DNA of 22,590 bases from Alphaproteobacteria bacterium. GTDB lineage: Bacteria; Pseudomonadota; Alphaproteobacteria; Sphingomonadales; Sphingomonadaceae. The notes beneath the pieces are model-generated. The model did not search any database. It had not been told where the DNA came from and saw nothing but the letters and a program-made list of their open reading frames with translations. Where the stretch lies: contig JAQGLD010000020.1 of NCBI GenBank assembly GCA_028293055.1, forward strand, positions 1 to 22,590, given 5' to 3'. The translations under genes and the position numbers were made by a program. This document shows positions 1 to 8,390 of this stretch, in pieces (the first letter of the stretch is position 1; every line of letters starts with the position of its first letter).

Positions 1-1170
1 TATCCGCCCGATCGGGGGGACAAGATCCGGTCGTGGCATCTGCTCAAGCATCTCGCGGCGCGAGGGAGGGTCCATCTCGCCTGTTTCGCCGACGACGAAG
101 CGGACTTGGCCCATCTTCCCGCCTTGCGCGAAGCTCTCGGCGGGCGCCTCGGTGAGGCCTGTGTCGAGATCCGCCGGACGAGCAGGCCCGCGGCAGGCTT
201 GCGCGCCCTGATCGAGCGCAAGCCGGTCTCCCTGACCCTTTTCGACAGCTCCGAGCTGCGCCGGTTCGTGAACGCCATCGTGGCGAAGCCGGAGGTCGAC
301 ACGATCTTCGCTTTCTCCGGCCAGATGGCGCAATTCGTTCCAGACGGCGCGCGCCAGCGCTTCCTCATGGACTTCGGGGATGTCGATTCGGCCAAATTCG
401 CCGATTATGCGTCACGGGGCGGGCCGCTCGCCTGGGTGCATCGCCGCGAGGCCGCCATGCTCGCCGCGTTCGAAAGGGCGACTGCGGCGCGGGCCGACTT
501 CAGCCTGTTCGTCAGCGAAGCGGAGGCCGGCCTGTTTCGCACGCGGGTCGCGCCGCCGGATGCCGATGTCCGGTCGATCCAGAACGGAGTCGATCTCCGC
601 TTTTACGATCCGGCCGCCAGGGTTGAAAAAGCGGACGCGCCGCATCCTCTGATCGTGTTCACCGGCCAGATGGATTATGCGCCCAATATCGATGCGGTCG
701 ACTGGTTCGCCCGCGAGGTGATGCCCTTGATCCCCGCCGCGACCTTCGCGATCGTAGGGCGAAAGCCGCCGAAGGCAGTGCGAAGGCTCGCGAGCGACCG
801 GGTCATCGTCACAGGAGCGGTCGAGGATGTGCGTTCGTGGCTGCTCGCCGCCGATATCGTCGTGGCGCCCTTGCGCATCGCCCGCGGGATCCAGAACAAG
901 GTGCTGGAGGCCATGGCGATGGGCCGGCCCGTTGTCGCCTCTCCGGCGGCCTATGAGGGCGTAGATGCGGTAGTCGGTCGCGACCTCCTCGTCGCCGAAA
1001 GTCCGGTCGCGCAGGCCGAGGCGATTTTGAATCTTCTCGAAGACAAGGAGGCGGCAGCTGCGATGGGCGCCGCCGCCCGCTGCAGGGTAGAGGATGTCTA
1101 TCCCTGGGACGCGCGGCTGGCGCCGCTCGACACCCTGCTCGGGCTTGCTCGCTATGGAGAGGCGGCATGA
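1..1170 (+). CDS. XrtA/PEP-CTERM-associated glycosyltransferase, 5'-truncated
   Basis: The frame is open from base 1, and its first visible residues (YPPDRGDKIRSWHLL) match the N-terminal region I know from the TIGR03087 sugar transferases of exosortase A loci. Probably only a dozen or so residues lie outside the window. An internal ATG at 106 is not the true start, because conserved sequence lies before it. The protein is a cytoplasmic GT-B-fold glycosyltransferase expected to add a sugar to a lipid-linked exopolysaccharide repeat unit. The C-terminal half carries the nucleotide-sugar binding region, with NKVLEAMAMGRPVVAS near base 895-945. The stop overlaps the xrtA ATG by four bases (ATGA), indicating translational coupling. 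Donor and acceptor sugars cannot be read from the sequence. The family assignment rests on motif memory and on the adjacent xrtA. Confidence 0.88.
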   Translation, partial: YPPDRGDKIRSWHLLKHLAARGRVHLACFADDEADLAHLPALREALGGRLGEACVEIRRTSRPAAGLRALIERKPVSLTLFDSSELRRFVNAIVAKPEVDTIFAFSGQMAQFVPDGARQRFLMDFGDVDSAKFADYASRGGPLAWVHRREAAMLAAFERATAARADFSLFVSEAEAGLFRTRVAPPDADVRSIQNGVDLRFYDPAARVEKADAPHPLIVFTGQMDYAPNIDAVDWFAREVMPLIPAATFAIVGRKPPKAVRRLASDRVIVTGAVEDVRSWLLAADIVVAPLRIARGIQNKVLEAMAMGRPVVASPAAYEGVDAVVGRDLLVAESPVAQAEAILNLLEDKEAAAAMGAAARCRVEDVYPWDARLAPLDTLLGLARYGEAA

Positions 1171-2717
1171 CGGCAGCCGCCATGCCGCTGGCGGATCGCG
1201 CCTCGATGCCGGTCGGGTGGCGACGGCATCTCTGCGCGCTGGCTGCCGTTTGGGCGGCGATCTTGATCCTGTTCTGGCGCGACGCCGCGAAGATCGTTTC
1301 GATCTGGCTGGAAAGCTCGACCTTCAATCATTGCCTGCTGATCCTGCCCTTGATCTTCTGGCTGGCCTGGCAGCGGCAGGCCGAGCTGCGCCGCCTGGCG
1401 CCGACGGCCTGGGCCCCGGGCCTGCTGCTGGTCGCTGCGGGCGCTGTCGCCTGGCTGCTCGGCGACGCCGGCGGTCTTGGGCTAGCCCGGCATGCCGGAC
1501 TGGTGCTGATGCTCCAGGGCGCGGTCGTCACCTGCCTTGGCAAGGCGGTGTCACGCGGTCTCGCTTTCCCGATCTTCTACGCCCTGTTCCTGATCCCCGC
1601 CGGCGAGGAAGCCGTGCCGGTGATGCAGACGATCACTGCCGACATCTCGATGGTGCTGCTCGGGCTGAGCGGAGTCCCAGCCCATATCGAAGGAGTCTTC
1701 ATTTCGACTCCCAATGGCTTCTTCGAGGTCGCCGAGGCCTGCTCGGGCGTAAAGTTCCTGGTCGCGATGGTCGCACTCGCCGCTCTCGTCGCAAATCTCT
1801 GCTTCAGGTCGTGGAGCCGCCGAATCCTCTTCATCGCCGCCTCGATCGTCATTCCGGTGCTCGCCAATGGGGTCCGCGCCTGGGGGACGATCTACATAGC
1901 CTACCGCAGCGGCTCGAACGCCTTCGCCGAGGGGTTCGACCATATCTTCTATGGCTGGATATTCTTTGCGATCGTCATCGCGCTGACCCTCGGTGCCGGC
2001 TGGCCCTTCTTCGACCGCAAGCCGGCCGATCCCTGGTTCGATCCGAGGGCTATGCAGCCCGAGGATTCCGAGCCCGGCAGCCTGCGGCGCCTCATGCGCA
2101 CCGCCGCTGCCGCCGTGGCGATCGCAGCCCTGCCGCCGCTCTGGTCCGCCGCATTGGCTTCGACCGCCGCGCCGCCGCCCGCCGAGATCACTCTGCCCGA
2201 AATCGCCGGCTGGCAACGCGTGCCGCGCGGCGCAGGGCGGCCGTGGTACCCGCGCTTCGCGGGCGCCGACCTGCTCCGACTCGCCCATTATCGCAATTCC
2301 GCCGGCCAGGAGGTCGACCTCGCCATCGCCGTCTTCGCCCGCCAGGCGGAAGGCAGGAAGCTGGTCGCCTACGGTCAGGGCGCTGCGGCGCCGGGCGGAC
2401 CCTGGGCCTGGACCGCGGACGATGTCGCGCCGGCTTCCGGAAAGGCCGAGATCCTCTTCTCGCACGGCAGCCTGCGCGAGGTGTTGAGCTTCTATCGGGT
2501 CGGATCCATCCTGACCGGAAGCCCGGCGGCGGTGAAGATCGAGACGATGAAGGTGCGGCTGCTCGGCGGTCCCCAGCGCGCGGTGGCGATACTGGTCTCG
2601 TCCGAGGCTCCCGCGGCGAGCGCAAGCGCCCGTCCGGCGATCAATGCCTTCCTTTCGGCGCTCGGGCCCGTGGCGCCGCTTGCCGACCGGGCGGCCGGCC
2701 TGCCAGAGGCGCGCTGA
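1167..2717 (+). CDS. xrtA: Exosortase A fused to an EpsI domain
   Basis: A 516-residue inner-membrane cysteine transpeptidase-like protein. Residues about 20-280 form the polytopic exosortase core. The three expected catalytic residues are visible: Cys192 in ACSG, Arg237 in NGVR and His259 in DHIFYGW. Exosortases process proteins with PEP-CTERM tails at the membrane. Another membrane segment lies at about 311-332, followed by a region to about 485 (IAGWQRV onward) that looks like the EpsI/DUF3485 domain, which is a separate gene in some genomes and fused in others. The gene overlaps the upstream glycosyltransferase by four bases (ATGA). Its stop shares one base with the next ATG (TGATG), so the three genes should be co-translated. 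No PEP-CTERM substrate gene is visible in this window. The family is certain; the EpsI boundary is approximate. Confidence 0.93.
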   Translation: MTAAAMPLADRASMPVGWRRHLCALAAVWAAILILFWRDAAKIVSIWLESSTFNHCLLILPLIFWLAWQRQAELRRLAPTAWAPGLLLVAAGAVAWLLGDAGGLGLARHAGLVLMLQGAVVTCLGKAVSRGLAFPIFYALFLIPAGEEAVPVMQTITADISMVLLGLSGVPAHIEGVFISTPNGFFEVAEACSGVKFLVAMVALAALVANLCFRSWSRRILFIAASIVIPVLANGVRAWGTIYIAYRSGSNAFAEGFDHIFYGWIFFAIVIALTLGAGWPFFDRKPADPWFDPRAMQPEDSEPGSLRRLMRTAAAAVAIAALPPLWSAALASTAAPPPAEITLPEIAGWQRVPRGAGRPWYPRFAGADLLRLAHYRNSAGQEVDLAIAVFARQAEGRKLVAYGQGAAAPGGPWAWTADDVAPASGKAEILFSHGSLREVLSFYRVGSILTGSPAAVKIETMKVRLLGGPQRAVAILVSSEAPAASASARPAINAFLSALGPVAPLADRAAGLPEAR

Positions 2718-4645
2718 TGTGCGGCATAGCAGGTATCTTCCACCCCGATATTCCAAAGCCGGTCGATGCGCGGCGCGTGAAGGCGATGGCGGATTCGCTC
2801 GCCCATCGCGGGCCGGACGGTAGCGGGGTTTGGACCGCCGCCGGCGTCGGCCTAGGCCACCGGCGGCTATCGATCATCGATCTGGAGGGCGGGGGGCAGC
2901 CGATGCTGAGCCCCGATGGCCGCCTCGCGCTCAGCTACAACGGCGAAATCTACAATTTCTGCGAGGTGCGGCGAGAGCTCGAGGCCATGGGCCACGTTTT
3001 CGCGACCCACAGCGACACGGAAGTGATTCTTGCAGGCTGGCGGCAATGGGGTCCGGCCTGCCTGTCGCGGTTCAACGGCATGTTCGCCTTCGCACTCTAC
3101 GATGCTGCCGAGGACTGCCTGTTCCTGGCTCGCGACCGGCTTGGCGTGAAGCCGCTTCACTGGGCCATCCTGCCCGACGGCGCGTTGATCTTCGCTTCCG
3201 AGCTCAAGGGCTTGCTTGCCCATCCTCTGCTTCGTCGCGAACCCGATCCGCGGGCGGTCGAGGATTATCTCGCACTCGGCTATGTCCCGGACGATGCCTC
3301 GATCGTCGCCGGAGTGCGCAAGCTCCCGGCCGGCCATTACCTGCTGGTCCGGCGTGGACGCGCGGTGCCGCCGCCGACCCTATGGTGGGATGTGGATTTC
3401 ACCAGCCCTAGCTCCGCGCGTGCCGCCGATCTCGAGGAGGAGATGGTCGAGCGGCTTCGCCAGGCAGTACGCTCGCGTATGGTCGCCGATGTTCCGCTCG
3501 GCGCCTTCCTGTCCGGCGGAGTGGACAGTTCCGCGGTCGTCGCGTTGATGGCGGAGGCGAGCCGCGCCGCGGTCGAGACCTGCTCGATCGGATTCGACTC
3601 GGCAGACCATGACGAGACCCGATATGCCGCGATGGTCGCCGAGCGCTTTGCCACCAACCATCGCACCCGCATGGTGGCCGCCGACGATTTCAGCCTGATT
3701 GACACCCTGGTCGAGGCGTTCGACGAGCCCTTCGCCGATGCGTCCGCCTTCGGCACCTACCGGGTCTCGCAGCTCGCCCGCGAGAAGGTGAAGGTGGCGC
3801 TGTCCGGCGACGGCGCGGACGAGGCCCTTGCCGGCTACCGCCGCTACCGGCTGTTCGTCAATGAGGAGAAAGTGCGCGGCCGCCTACCCGCCGGAGCGCG
3901 CAGCCTGCTGGGCTCGCTCGGCACGGCCTATCCCAAGCTCGACTGGGCGCCGCAATTCCTTCGCGCCAAGACCACCCTCATCGCCCTCGGCCAGTCCAGC
4001 GGCCAGGCCTATGCCGACGCCGTTTCGGCAACTTCCTTTGGCGTCAGATCGAGGATCTACAGCAAGCGATTGAAGGACAGCCTGCAGGGTCATCGCGCGG
4101 AAAGCCGCTATGTCGATGCGATGCGCGATGCGCCGGCGAACGATCCGCTGTCGCGCGCGCAATATGCCGACCTCAAGATCTGGCTGCCCGGGGACATACT
4201 GACCAAGGTCGACCGGACCAGCATGGCGGTGAGCCTGGAGGCGCGCGAGCCTTTGCTCGATCATCGTCTGGTCGAATTCGCCGCGAGGCTTCCGGCGAAA
4301 ATGCGCTTGCGCGGCGGCAGCGGCAAATGGCTGATGAAGAAGGCGCTCGGCCGCTACTTGCCCGAGGAGATCCTCCACCGCCGCAAGATGGGGTTCGTCA
4401 CTCCGATCAGCGCGTGGTTCCGCGGCCCGCTCGCCGATACAGCCGCCGCAGTCGCGCGAAGCCCGGTCTTCGCCGAGCTCGGCTGGTTCGACGAAGCCGC
4501 GATCGCGCGAATTGCCGCGGATCACCGGGCCGGCCGCTCGGAGCATGGCCGGCTGCTGTGGCAGCTGCTGATGCTCGAAAAGTCGCTTCAGTCGCTGTTC
4601 GGCCTGGGACTGCCCTCGTCCGGGTACGAGGCGGCCGCGAAATAG
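2717..4645 (+). CDS. XrtA-associated amidotransferase (asparagine synthase-like)
   Basis: A 642-residue two-domain enzyme of the glutamine-hydrolysing asparagine synthetase fold. The start is fixed by the nucleophile: Met1 is followed by Cys2 (MCGIAGIF), which must be exposed for class II glutaminase activity. HRGPDGSG and YNGEIYNF complete the glutaminase pocket. The synthetase half has the ATP-pyrophosphatase loop SGGVDSS at 266-272 and SGDGADE at 363-369, so both active sites look intact. In exosortase A loci this family (TIGR03108-like) is thought to amidate a sugar or acid of the exported polysaccharide rather than make asparagine; that role is inferred from context. Its ATG shares a base with the xrtA stop. 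The last 58 bases overlap the end of truA on the other strand. Plain AsnB remains possible, but the locus argues against it. Confidence 0.9.
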   Translation: MCGIAGIFHPDIPKPVDARRVKAMADSLAHRGPDGSGVWTAAGVGLGHRRLSIIDLEGGGQPMLSPDGRLALSYNGEIYNFCEVRRELEAMGHVFATHSDTEVILAGWRQWGPACLSRFNGMFAFALYDAAEDCLFLARDRLGVKPLHWAILPDGALIFASELKGLLAHPLLRREPDPRAVEDYLALGYVPDDASIVAGVRKLPAGHYLLVRRGRAVPPPTLWWDVDFTSPSSARAADLEEEMVERLRQAVRSRMVADVPLGAFLSGGVDSSAVVALMAEASRAAVETCSIGFDSADHDETRYAAMVAERFATNHRTRMVAADDFSLIDTLVEAFDEPFADASAFGTYRVSQLAREKVKVALSGDGADEALAGYRRYRLFVNEEKVRGRLPAGARSLLGSLGTAYPKLDWAPQFLRAKTTLIALGQSSGQAYADAVSATSFGVRSRIYSKRLKDSLQGHRAESRYVDAMRDAPANDPLSRAQYADLKIWLPGDILTKVDRTSMAVSLEAREPLLDHRLVEFAARLPAKMRLRGGSGKWLMKKALGRYLPEEILHRRKMGFVTPISAWFRGPLADTAAAVARSPVFAELGWFDEAAIARIAADHRAGRSEHGRLLWQLLMLEKSLQSLFGLGLPSSGYEAAAK

Positions 4646-5358
4646 AGCCCGTCGGGCGGTGCATTGAGTCCGAGCGCGGCTCGGTCGCGCGCCTCCAGTG
4701 CCGCTTCGAGATCGCCGGCGGTCCATTTGCCGCGGCCGACCAGATAAAGGCAGCCGACCATCGACCGCACCTGGTGGTGGAGGAAGGAGCGGGCGGCGGC
4801 TTCGATCTCGATCCGCTCGCCGTGACGTCGCACGTCGAGGCGGTCGAGCGTCTTCACCGGGCTCGCCGATTGGCAATGGGCGGATCGGAACGTCGTGAAA
4901 TCGTGTAGCCCGACCAGGCGTTGCGCAGCCTCGTCCATCGCCTGTGCGTCGAGAGGGACGACCACCTGCCAGGCGCGTCCGGCATCGAGCGTGACCGGGG
5001 CGCGGCGATTGACGATCCGATAGACATAGCGCCGGCCGATGCAGCTGAAACGGGCATGCCAGTCGTCGGCGACGGCATCGGCCGCGAGGATCGCTACCGG
5101 GAGCGGGCGCAACAGAGCGTTCAGACCCTCGGAAAGGCGAAATGCGGTGATTGTCTTTGCGATGTCGACATGGGCGGCCATGGCGAGCGCATGGACCCCT
5201 GTATCGGTCCTGCCCGCCGCATGGACCACGGCTCGCTCGCCGGTGATCGCCTCGACGGCTTCCTCGATCGTCTGCTGGACCGATGCGCCGTGCGGCTGGC
5301 GCTGCCAGCCGATGAACGGGCTGCCGTCATATTCGACGATCAGCCGGAAGCGAGTCAC
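4588..5358 (-). CDS. truA: tRNA pseudouridine(38-40) synthase TruA
   Basis: A 256-residue cytoplasmic enzyme that converts uridines 38-40 of the tRNA anticodon arm to pseudouridine. The signature [10 protein letters not shown] holds the catalytic Asp52. The N-terminal [13 protein letters not shown] and C-terminal HHQVRSMVG motifs are typical of TruA, and the length is normal. The start codon is GTG, chosen because TruA begins immediately there and because it overlaps the fmt stop by four bases (GTGA), giving translational coupling. The family normally ends near the YFAAASYP motif; here about eight further residues run into the convergent amidotransferase gene on the other strand, giving a 58-base antisense overlap. 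Confidence 0.96.
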   Translation of the reverse strand: MTRFRLIVEYDGSPFIGWQRQPHGASVQQTIEEAVEAITGERAVVHAAGRTDTGVHALAMAAHVDIAKTITAFRLSEGLNALLRPLPVAILAADAVADDWHARFSCIGRRYVYRIVNRRAPVTLDAGRAWQVVVPLDAQAMDEAAQRLVGLHDFTTFRSAHCQSASPVKTLDRLDVRRHGERIEIEAAARSFLHHQVRSMVGCLYLVGRGKWTAGDLEAALEARDRAALGLNAPPDGLYFAAASYPDEGSPRPNSD

Positions 5359-6260
5359 CGCAGGCAGGTTCCGGTCGGGATAGGAAAGCCGCGCAGCAAC
5401 TCGGCGGGAACCATCGGACCGCGCCCGGCTCTCTGCACGAGAGTAGGGATGATCGCGCCCTCGCCGCAGGCAATGGTCAACGCCTCGTCGAGGACTGAAC
5501 CCGCATTTCCCGTCCGGTTCGAAATCATGGCGGAGTGGATCTTGATCCGCTCGCCCTGGTGCTCGAAATAGGCGCCTGGAATCGGATTGAAGGCGCGGAT
5601 GCGGCGCTCGACCTCGATCGCAGCCAGCGCAAAGTCGAGCCTGGCCTCCGCCTTGTCGATCTTGGCGGCATAGGTGATCCCTTCCTCGGGCTGCGGCTCG
5701 GCTTCGAGGCCGGCCAGGGTCTCCAGCACATCGGACATCAGATTGGCGCCGATCACGGCGAGCTCTTCGGTGAGCTCGCCGGCAGTCTTTCCGTCGATCG
5801 GGGTTTCGGCGACCGCAAGCATCGGGCCGGTATCGAGCCCGCGCTCCATCTGCATGATCGTGACTCCGGTCGTCGGGTCGCCGGCGAGGATCGCGCGCTG
5901 GATCGGAGCCGCGCCGCGCCAGCGCGGCAGCAGCGAGGCGTGAACGTTGAGGCAGCCGAGGCGCGGCGCATCGAGGATCGCCTGCGGCAGGATCAGCCCG
6001 TAGGCCGCGACCACGGTGGCATCGAGATCGAGCGATGCGAAGGCCGCCTGCGCCTCGGCATCGCGCAGGGTGAGGGGGGTGCGAACCGCAATTCCCGCCG
6101 CCTCAGCCGCCTGCTGCACCGGCGAGGGGCGCAGCCTCTTGCCGCGGTCGGCAGGGCGCGGCGGCTGCGAATAGACCGCGACGATTTCGTGGCCTGCCGC
6201 GACAAGGGCGTCGAGCGTCGGGACCGCGAAGTCCGGCGTACCCATGAAGGCGAGGCGCAT
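5355..6260 (-). CDS. fmt: Methionyl-tRNA formyltransferase
   Basis: A 301-residue enzyme that transfers a formyl group from 10-formyl-tetrahydrofolate to Met-tRNA(fMet), making the bacterial initiator tRNA. Catalytic residues are visible: Asn105 and His107 in LNVHASLLP, and Asp143 in GLDTGPML. The substrate loop [11 protein letters not shown] is also present. The N-terminus [14 protein letters not shown] is canonical and fixes the ATG. A C-terminal OB-like domain follows from about residue 205. The gene is upstream of truA with a four-base overlap and divergent from recR. Def, which removes the formyl group, is encoded nearby on the other strand. The upstream region carries a weak promoter that would place transcription at the ATG. 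Confidence 0.97.
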   Translation of the reverse strand: MRLAFMGTPDFAVPTLDALVAAGHEIVAVYSQPPRPADRGKRLRPSPVQQAAEAAGIAVRTPLTLRDAEAQAAFASLDLDATVVAAYGLILPQAILDAPRLGCLNVHASLLPRWRGAAPIQRAILAGDPTTGVTIMQMERGLDTGPMLAVAETPIDGKTAGELTEELAVIGANLMSDVLETLAGLEAEPQPEEGITYAAKIDKAEARLDFALAAIEVERRIRAFNPIPGAYFEHQGERIKIHSAMISNRTGNAGSVLDEALTIACGEGAIIPTLVQRAGRGPMVPAELLRGFPIPTGTCLR

Positions 6261-6266
6261 TGCGCG

Positions 6267-6295
6267 CTGTTAGCGAGGCCGCGGCTTCCAGTCAT
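6267..6295 (-). promoter_or_regulatory. Possible fmt promoter (weak)
   Basis: Read on the minus strand, ATGACT (6290-6295) and TAACAG (6267-6272) are separated by 17 bases and resemble -35 and -10 boxes. Only six bases lie between the -10 and the fmt ATG, so the transcript would be leaderless. The matches are poor. A six-base inverted repeat (ATCCTC at 6294-6299, GAGGAT at 6311-6316) overlaps the -35 box. This is inference from spacing only. Confidence 0.25.
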
Positions 6296-6350
6296 CCTCC
6301 CCGCAACAGCGAGGATTTACGACGGCACCTCGCCACCCTACCTACCCTCC

Positions 6351-6947
6351 ATGGCCTCTCCCGAAATCGATGCGCTGACCCAGGCGCTGGCGCGCCTGCC
6401 CGGGCTCGGGCCACGCTCCGCGCGCCGGGCGGTGCTCCATCTGCTCAAGAAGCGCGATGCTGCCATGGTTCCCCTGCTGCGCGCGCTCGAGCGCGTCAGC
6501 GAGCGGCTCTCGATCTGCTCGGTCTGCGGCAATGTCGACACGATCGATCCGTGCACGATCTGCTCGGACGCGCGTCGCGACGATCGCCTGCTCTGTGTCG
6601 TCGAGGAGGTTTCGGACCTCTGGGCGCTCGACCGCTCGCGGCTCTTCCCGGGGCGCTTCCATGTCCTCGGCGGCCGACTGTCGGCACTCGAAGGGATCAG
6701 GCCCGAGGATCTCGGCATCGACACCTTGATCGGCCGGGTGTCGCGCGGCGGGATCGACGAAGTGGTTCTCGCGATGAATGCGACGCTCGAGGGCCAGACC
6801 ACCGCCCATTATCTCGCCGAGCGGCTCGAAGGGTTCCCGGTGCGCATCACCCAGCTCGCCCATGGCCTGCCGGTCGGAGGCGAACTCGACTATCTCGACG
6901 AGGGCACGCTTGCCCAGGCGCTCAGGGCTAGAAGGCCAGTGGAATAG
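6351..6947 (+). CDS. recR: Recombination mediator protein RecR
   Basis: A 198-residue protein of the RecFOR pathway, which helps load RecA at single-strand gaps. It has an N-terminal helix-hairpin-helix ([17 protein letters not shown], about 16-32). A zinc finger follows with Cys56, Cys59, Cys68 and Cys71. The Toprim domain contains [13 protein letters not shown] and DTLIGRVS, with [15 protein letters not shown] near the end. The frame stays open far upstream, but ATG 6351 gives the normal family length and start, and earlier sequence overlaps fmt antisense. No Shine-Dalgarno is visible (CTACCCTCC precedes the ATG). The neighbour def follows after 57 bases with its own promoter. Confidence 0.96.
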   Translation: MASPEIDALTQALARLPGLGPRSARRAVLHLLKKRDAAMVPLLRALERVSERLSICSVCGNVDTIDPCTICSDARRDDRLLCVVEEVSDLWALDRSRLFPGRFHVLGGRLSALEGIRPEDLGIDTLIGRVSRGGIDEVVLAMNATLEGQTTAHYLAERLEGFPVRITQLAHGLPVGGELDYLDEGTLAQALRARRPVE

Positions 6948-6969
6948 CATTGAAAGGATCGAGCTCGTC

Positions 6970-6998
6970 TTGACCCAATCGCCCCGAATTCCTACATT
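6970..6998 (+). promoter_or_regulatory. Probable def promoter (leaderless geometry)
   Basis: TTGACC (6970-6975, five of six to the sigma-70 -35 consensus) is followed after exactly 17 bases by TACATT (6993-6998, four of six). Six bases then separate the -10 from the def ATG at 7005, so the predicted start of transcription falls on or next to the ATG. No Shine-Dalgarno precedes the ATG (TTTTCGCC), consistent with a leaderless message. Confidence 0.5.
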
Positions 6999-7004
6999 TT
7001 CGCC

Positions 7005-7532
7005 ATGTCCCTATTGCCCATCCTGGAAACTCCCGACCCGCTGCTGCGGCGAATATCCACGCCTGTGGAGCAGGTTACCGACGAGCTGCGCGCGCTGATC
7101 GACGACATGTTCGAGACGATGTACGCGGCCCCCGGAATCGGCCTCGCTGCCGTCCAGGTCGGGGTTCCGAAGCGGATTCTGGTAATCGACCTCCAGGAGC
7201 CCGAGGAAGAGGAGGGGCCGCCGGTCCGGCGGCCGCTCGTGTTCATCAACCCGGAGATCCTCAGCGAGTCCGAGGAGCTTCAGGTCTACAATGAGGGCTG
7301 CCTGTCGCTCCCCGAAATGTATGCCGAGGTCGAGCGCCCCGCCAAGGTCCGGGCCCGCTGGCTCGATCGCGACGGAGCGCTGCACGAGGAAGACCTCGAC
7401 GGCATGCTTGCCATCTGCCTCCAGCACGAGATGGACCATCTCGAAGGCATACTCTTCATCGATCACCTCTCTCGCCTGAAGCGAGACATGATCCTCAAGA
7501 AGCTGGCCAAGCAGAAGAAACTGGCGGCCTGA
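7005..7532 (+). CDS. def: Peptide deformylase
   Basis: A 175-residue metalloenzyme that removes the N-formyl group from nascent proteins at the ribosome exit. The three family motifs are intact: GIGLAAVQ (44-51), EGCLSLP (97-103, with metal ligand Cys99) and HEMDH (141-145, two His ligands and the catalytic Glu142). An acidic insert EPEEEEGPP (65-73) lies between the first two motifs. The ATG matches the usual [12 protein letters not shown] start. Fmt, the enzyme with the opposite activity, is 0.7 kb away on the other strand. It appears to be transcribed from its own promoter in the recR-def gap. Confidence 0.97.
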   Translation: MSLLPILETPDPLLRRISTPVEQVTDELRALIDDMFETMYAAPGIGLAAVQVGVPKRILVIDLQEPEEEEGPPVRRPLVFINPEILSESEELQVYNEGCLSLPEMYAEVERPAKVRARWLDRDGALHEEDLDGMLAICLQHEMDHLEGILFIDHLSRLKRDMILKKLAKQKKLAA

Positions 7533-7547
7533 GTTTCTCCGCGCGGG

Positions 7548-7655
7548 TCCTTCGATACGCCGTCTCGACAAGCTCGACGGCTACTTAGGGTGAGCTGTCT
7601 GAACTGGATCCAGTGCCTCTAATCGCTCATCCTGAGCAGGAACTGAGCGTGTGCG
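7548..7655. repeat. Degenerate intergenic repeat between convergent def and SDR genes
   Basis: The stretch begins TCCTTCGATACGCCG, continues to CGGCTACTTAGGGTGAGC, and ends with CATCCTGAGCAGGAACTGAGC. This pattern resembles a dispersed intergenic element I recall from sphingomonad genomes; that recollection is unverified and only one copy is in the window. Two small inverted repeats are visible: GCCGTC/GACGGC (7559-7564 and 7576-7581), and GCTCA/TGAGC (7625-7629 and 7633-7637). Neither has a T-run. It may act as a bidirectional transcript end. No gene is seen in 7533-7667. Confidence 0.45.
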
Positions 7656-7667
7656 AACCAACCCGCC

Positions 7668-8378
7668 TTAGCGCGGAAGCTCGAGCCGGTATCCGTTCTC
7701 GAAATCCGAGCCGAGCATGGCCAGCACCGCATCCGCCACCGCGGTCGGCGGCTTGAGCGTGGCCGAATCCTCACCAGGATAGGCCCGAGCCCGCATTTCC
7801 GTCGCCGTAGCGCCGGGGTCGACGATCCCGACGCGAAGCGGAGCCAGGTTCTTCACTTCCTCGCCATAAGCGAGAACCAGGGTCTCCAGAGCCGCCTTGG
7901 AGGCGCCATAGGCGCCCCAATAGGCCCGGGGATGGCGCCCCACGCTCGACGTCATCGCGATCAGCCGTCCCGCCTCGCTCTTGCGGAGCAATGGGTCGAA
8001 GCCGGCGATCAGCGCCTGGCTGGCGAGGACGTTGAGGGTCAGGACCCGGTTGAATTCCTTGCCGTCGATCTGCGCGGTGGGCGTGAGGCTGCCCAGCGTC
8101 GCCGCGTTGAGCACCATGACGTCCAGCGCCTGCCACCTTTCGGCGACCGCGGCGGCGAGGCGAGCGATGCTGTCGCTTTCGATCAAGTCGAGCGGTGCGA
8201 TGGTCGCGCTGCCGCCCGAGGCGTGAATGCGTTCCTCCACCGCCTCGAGTCCTTCCGAGGTCCGGGCAGTGATCACGACATGCGCGCCCTCACGCCCCAA
8301 TGCCTCGGCGATCGCTGCGCCGATCCCCCGGCTCGCGCCTGTGACCAGCGCGACCTTCCCTTCGAGAATTTTCGTCAT
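7668..8378 (-). CDS. SDR-family NAD(P)-dependent oxidoreductase
   Basis: A 236-residue classical short-chain dehydrogenase/reductase. The Rossmann glycine motif TGASRGIG is at 13-20 and NAAT at 91-94. The catalytic Ser144 and the Tyr157/Lys161 pair (YGASK) are all present, so it should be active. An Arg in TART (about 39) after the second strand hints at NADP(H), but this is a weak clue. It lies 12 bases downstream of purF on the same strand and is probably co-transcribed with it. No purine role is evident, so the substrate cannot be assigned. The C-terminus is short (DFENGYRLELPR), as in the YciK-like members with which it may group. Confidence 0.88.
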   Translation of the reverse strand: MTKILEGKVALVTGASRGIGAAIAEALGREGAHVVITARTSEGLEAVEERIHASGGSATIAPLDLIESDSIARLAAAVAERWQALDVMVLNAATLGSLTPTAQIDGKEFNRVLTLNVLASQALIAGFDPLLRKSEAGRLIAMTSSVGRHPRAYWGAYGASKAALETLVLAYGEEVKNLAPLRVGIVDPGATATEMRARAYPGEDSATLKPPTAVADAVLAMLGSDFENGYRLELPR

Positions 8379-8390
8379 TCCAGCCTTCCG

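Noticed and set aside
1094..2716. Possible N-terminal extension of the amidotransferase reaching back across xrtA
   Set aside because: The glutaminase needs Cys2 exposed after Met1, which fixes the start at 2717. The extension is an Arg-rich out-of-frame reading of xrtA.
5535..6350. Possible N-terminal extension of RecR across fmt
   Set aside because: RecR from 6351 has the normal length of about 198 residues, and the extension is antisense to an intact fmt.
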